A stretch of 53,243 bases of DNA, from the NCBI GenBank assembly GCA_902494765.1, contig CABUUK010000006.1, positions 1 to 53,243 on the forward strand, written 5' to 3'. The notes under the pieces are model-generated. The model was given only the letters and a program-made list of their open reading frames with translations. It was not told the DNA's origin and did no database searches. Position 1 is the stretch's first letter. The number at the start of each line of letters is the position of its first letter. The translations under genes and the position numbers were made by a program. Positions 50,957-53,243 of this stretch are shown here, one piece after another. Source of the stretch: an uncultured Collinsella sp. Lineage in GTDB: Bacteria > Actinomycetota > Coriobacteriia > Coriobacteriales > Coriobacteriaceae.

Positions 50957-51910
50957 ATGATCCTTTCGCTGGCCCCCATGGAGGGGATTACCGGGCATGT
51001 GTTCCGTCGCGTGCATGCGGAGTGCTTCGGTGCGCTCGATTGCTATTACACGCCGTTTTTGCCGCCGCCGCGGGTGGGAAACCGCTTTGGCGGCAAGGCG
51101 TTTAAGGAGATCGATCCTGCCAATAACCAGGGGCTCAACGTGGTGCCTCAGCTGATGTCCAAGAACGCGGACGAGTTTGTGTGGGCGGCACGGGTACTCG
51201 CCGACATGGGCTACCGCGAGGTCAATCTCAACCTGGGTTGCCCTTCGGGAACGGTTGTCGCCAAGGGCAAGGGCTCGGGTTTCTTGCGCAATCTCGACGA
51301 GCTCGAGGCGTTCTTAAGCGATGTGTGCGAGCGGTCGCCGTTGCCGGTATCGGTAAAGACCAGGCTGGGGCTGGAGAATGACGACGAATACGAGCGCGTG
51401 CTCGATTTGTATTGCCGCATGCCGTTGGCAGAGCTGATCGTGCACCCGCGCGTGCAAAAGGACCGCTATACGGGATCGCCGCGCAAGGAGTTTTACGGCG
51501 AGACGCTGGAGCGTGCGCCGTTCCCCGTGGCCTATAACGGCGACATTTTCGATCTTGAGGACATGGATGCGCTGGTGGAGGCCTATCCCGGCACGCGCCA
51601 TGTAATGCTGGGGCGCGGCTTGCTCGCGAACCCCGCTCTGGCTCGTATGGTCAACGGCGGTCCTGCTGCCACGGCAGCCGAACTGCAGCGTTTCCACGAC
51701 ACGCTGTTTGCGGCCTATGCAGAAGAGATTGGCGGCAATGCGGTCTTTCGCATGAAGGAATGGTGGTTCTACGCCAAGTGCGCTTTCGCTGACCCCGCTA
51801 CCGTTCACAAGCTCGTGCGTAAGACCAAAAAGGTCGACGAATACCGCGCTGCCGTCGAGCGCGTCTTTCGCGAACAGCCGCTTGCACCCACAGCTCGCTT
51901 CCACGGCTAA
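50957..51910 (+). CDS. tRNA-dihydrouridine synthase
   Basis: 317 residues, FMN-dependent. Reduces uridines in tRNA D-loops. Family motifs: LAPMEGITGHVFR, catalytic Cys95 in NLNLGCPSGTV, KTRLGLEN, LIVHPRVQKDRYTG, AYNGDIFD, MLGRGLLANPAL. Which Dus type (A, B or C) cannot be fixed; length and C-terminus fit a DusC-like form. The GAGAGAAGAG before ATG 50957 is a modest ribosome site. It is separated from the ABC transporter gene by a palindrome and probably has its own promoter. Confidence 0.93.
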   Translation: MILSLAPMEGITGHVFRRVHAECFGALDCYYTPFLPPPRVGNRFGGKAFKEIDPANNQGLNVVPQLMSKNADEFVWAARVLADMGYREVNLNLGCPSGTVVAKGKGSGFLRNLDELEAFLSDVCERSPLPVSVKTRLGLENDDEYERVLDLYCRMPLAELIVHPRVQKDRYTGSPRKEFYGETLERAPFPVAYNGDIFDLEDMDALVEAYPGTRHVMLGRGLLANPALARMVNGGPAATAAELQRFHDTLFAAYAEEIGGNAVFRMKEWWFYAKCAFADPATVHKLVRKTKKVDEYRAAVERVFREQPLAPTARFHG

Positions 51911-51912
51911 CT

Positions 51913-51966
51913 AGTCATCGGGGGCGTTCTTTAACGACTGGTCATTTAAGGACGTCCCCAACGACT
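51913..51966. repeat. Imperfect 26-bp palindrome, first of two
   Basis: Arms 51913-51938 and 51941-51966 agree at about 20 of 26 positions. Left arm begins AGTCATCGGGGGCG; right arm ends CGTCCCCAACGACT. It begins three bases past the dus stop codon and has no coding potential. Confidence 0.65.
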
Positions 51967-51980
51967 ATGTAGCAAAAAGT

Positions 51981-52035
51981 TGTACACCAGCATCCAGAGA
52001 TGTCGAAAAATGTCGACTTTGGATGCTGGTGTACA
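51981..52035. repeat. 16-bp palindrome, second of two
   Basis: Perfect arms TGTACACCAGCATCCA (51981-51996) and TGGATGCTGGTGTACA (52020-52035) around a 23-base centre that itself carries ATGTCGA twice. Follows the previous palindrome by 14 bases, in the space between two convergent genes (dus and glutaredoxin). Confidence 0.7.
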
Positions 52036-52082
52036 TGTTTAGGCCGTATGGGGTGGGGTCTTGGACGGACGGGATGCGCGTA

Positions 52083-52328
52083 CTAGAGCAGGTTCTTCTG
52101 CACCCACGCGATGATGTCGCTCGACTCGTAGAGTGGCTTGCTGTCGATGAACAAGCAGGGAACCTGGCGTTTTCCGCCGACGGCGATGAGTGCCTGCTCA
52201 GCATCGCCGTCGATCGAGATATTGCGCTCGGGGATGGTCACACCGTTATCGGCAAGAAATCGCTTGACCTTTATGCAATACGGGCAGCCGGTCATAACGT
52301 AGAGCACGAGCTCGTGATCAGTAGCCAT
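52083..52328 (-). CDS. Glutaredoxin-like protein
   Basis: 81 residues, single glutaredoxin fold. Active-site CPYC at 15-18 in YVMTGCPYCIKV, VPCLFID with the cis-Pro (here V-P), and SSDIIAWV near the end for glutathione or thiol binding. It reduces disulfides in the cytoplasm or delivers electrons to ribonucleotide reductase; glutathione is uncommon in this group, so another thiol may be the donor. ATG 52328 has TTGGAG four bases upstream; the frame to 52367 has no site. It is downstream of the XRE/zinc-ribbon regulator, 51 bases away, on the same strand. Confidence 0.88.
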   Translation of the reverse strand: MATDHELVLYVMTGCPYCIKVKRFLADNGVTIPERNISIDGDAEQALIAVGGKRQVPCLFIDSKPLYESSDIIAWVQKNLL

Positions 52329-52379
52329 GGGTCTCCAATCGGTTGAGGTTTCGATTGAAATACCCAAAGCCGCCGCGGT

Positions 52380-53207
52380 CTATGCACGCGTCAACGACGA
52401 CTCAATGGCCTGTACCAGAAACGCCGTGGCTCCGGTGCCGCAGGGCTTGTCGTAGTAGTCAACAAAGCGCTGGTCGGCAAGATAGCCGTGGGCGAGGCCC
52501 AGGTATGCTTCGTTCTGGGGTTCGCATCCCCAGTTGAGACCAATCCAACGACGATGCATCGCGACGAGCTTGCGAGCCTCGCTTCCATTCGCATCGCCAA
52601 TGCCCATGGCAATTGAGAGCTGGCCCAGAATAGCGCGTTCAAGTTCCTTCATGTCGTTCCATGTCTCGGGGTCCATGTCCAGCAACGCTTCGTTTGCTGC
52701 ATCGATAGCCTCATCGCCGTAGCGCGCCCGCGCCTCGGCACCGTAGCGCGCCTCGTTTTCCTGCATGGTGCGCCAGCGCTCCAGTTGCGGCAGGACGGCG
52801 CCCATGAGCGAGACGGCTTCGTCGAGCGACATGCCGGTGTTTTGTGCCAGGCGCGGGGCACAATCCTCAATCATTGCCTCCATGGTGGTGTCATAGGTGT
52901 ACTTGCCGTGGTCGTAGCACCACTTGCAGTAATGATCGGTCGCGGTGCCCGTGGCATCGGTGCCGCAGTCGTCGGGCGTGAGTATCATGCCGCAGCTCTG
53001 GCAATAGTGCTCGGGCATTTCGAGCAGGTGAGACAGGGGCTCGCCGGTCACGGCGGCAATGAGCTTCATCATGTCGATGCCCGGTGTGACCTCGCCGCGT
53101 TCCCAACGGCTGACGGCTTGGCGTGTGACGAAGAGCTTAGCGGCGAGCTGCTCCTGGGTAAGGTGATGGGCGCGACGAACGGCGATGAGCTTTTCTGTAA
53201 AGGCCAT
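52380..53207 (-). CDS. XRE regulator with zinc ribbon and TipAS-like domain
   Basis: 275 residues in three parts. HTH_3 domain 1-62 (RAHHLTQEQLAAKLFVTRQA then VSRWERGEVTPG). Zinc ribbon about 66-100 with Cys69, Cys72, Cys94 and Cys97 (YCQSCGMIL, YCKWCYDHG). C-terminal about 140-275 resembles the TipAS drug-recognition domain by its helical pattern and the ending HRRWIGLNW, LGLAHGYLADQRFVDYYDK. A regulator responding to small molecules or metal is plausible. ATG 53207 has AAAGGAG nearby. The target is unknown; glutaredoxin follows on the same strand. The zinc-ribbon family usually functions alone next to an effector domain, so the HTH fusion is noteworthy. Confidence 0.85.
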   Translation of the reverse strand: MAFTEKLIAVRRAHHLTQEQLAAKLFVTRQAVSRWERGEVTPGIDMMKLIAAVTGEPLSHLLEMPEHYCQSCGMILTPDDCGTDATGTATDHYCKWCYDHGKYTYDTTMEAMIEDCAPRLAQNTGMSLDEAVSLMGAVLPQLERWRTMQENEARYGAEARARYGDEAIDAANEALLDMDPETWNDMKELERAILGQLSIAMGIGDANGSEARKLVAMHRRWIGLNWGCEPQNEAYLGLAHGYLADQRFVDYYDKPCGTGATAFLVQAIESSLTRA

Positions 53208-53243
53208 AACGGCTCCTTTCTGCTGGTTGATGGCTTAAGCATA

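Overview
The window looks like a chromosomal segment of a Gram-positive, moderately GC-rich gut actinobacterium of the class Coriobacteriia, most like Collinsella. This rests on the gene set (type III glutamine synthetase, a MurT/GatD lipid II amidation enzyme, LPXTG-type surface proteins, a LuxR-tailed regulator, a short MetH with a separate activation protein), on consistently strong AGGAG ribosome binding sites, and on short palindromic intergenic repeats. The organism call is inference; there is no rRNA here.

Layout. 1-5761 (minus): a PFL/UPF0210 protein, then a one-carbon operon read metF, MetH-activation protein, metH. 6188-8275 (plus): glutamine synthetase III. 8341-8900: a repeat-rich gap with a possible inverted-repeat element, a tRNA-like hairpin and tRNA-Glu(TTC). 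8900-13242 (minus): two translationally coupled paralogous proteins of unknown function followed by a fused MurT-GatD enzyme. 13743-17332 (plus): iron alcohol dehydrogenase, glycerol dehydrogenase, and a second glycerol dehydrogenase broken by one in-frame TAG. 17484-20323 (plus): a four-cluster ferredoxin-like protein, YchF, and a small DUF1648 membrane protein. 20333-22053: a divergent unknown/XRE pair around a perfect 24-bp palindrome, then asparaginase. 22320-23918: guaA.

23919-27210 is accessory DNA: a probable type III (CptIN-like) toxin with a structured RNA in front of it, a yjdF gene with a probable yjdF riboswitch, an AAA/DUF4143 ATPase, and a remnant of a second yjdF 3' end. 27211-39442 holds an LPATG surface protein, a flavodoxin-like reductase, an atypical type IIA topoisomerase pair, and a 1455-residue exported surface protein next to a LuxR-type regulator. 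39443-43455 is a second accessory zone with gene remnants, a GC-rich PadR/DUF1700 membrane cassette, a truncated IS481-family element, and an overlapping two-gene cassette of a two-TM protein and a trypsin-like protease.

43456-47410 pairs a two-component system, divergently, with an envelope redox operon (49-aa CXXC protein, membrane ferredoxin, TlpA-like lipoprotein); the ferredoxin gene carries a one-base frameshift. 47664-53207 has a fused MacB-like ABC transporter, a tRNA-dihydrouridine synthase, a glutaredoxin and an XRE/zinc-ribbon regulator, separated by large palindromes.

Most likely to repay attention: the two-TM/protease cassette, the type III toxin-antitoxin locus, the MurT-GatD fusion, the operator palindrome at 20746-20769, and the palindromic repeat families.
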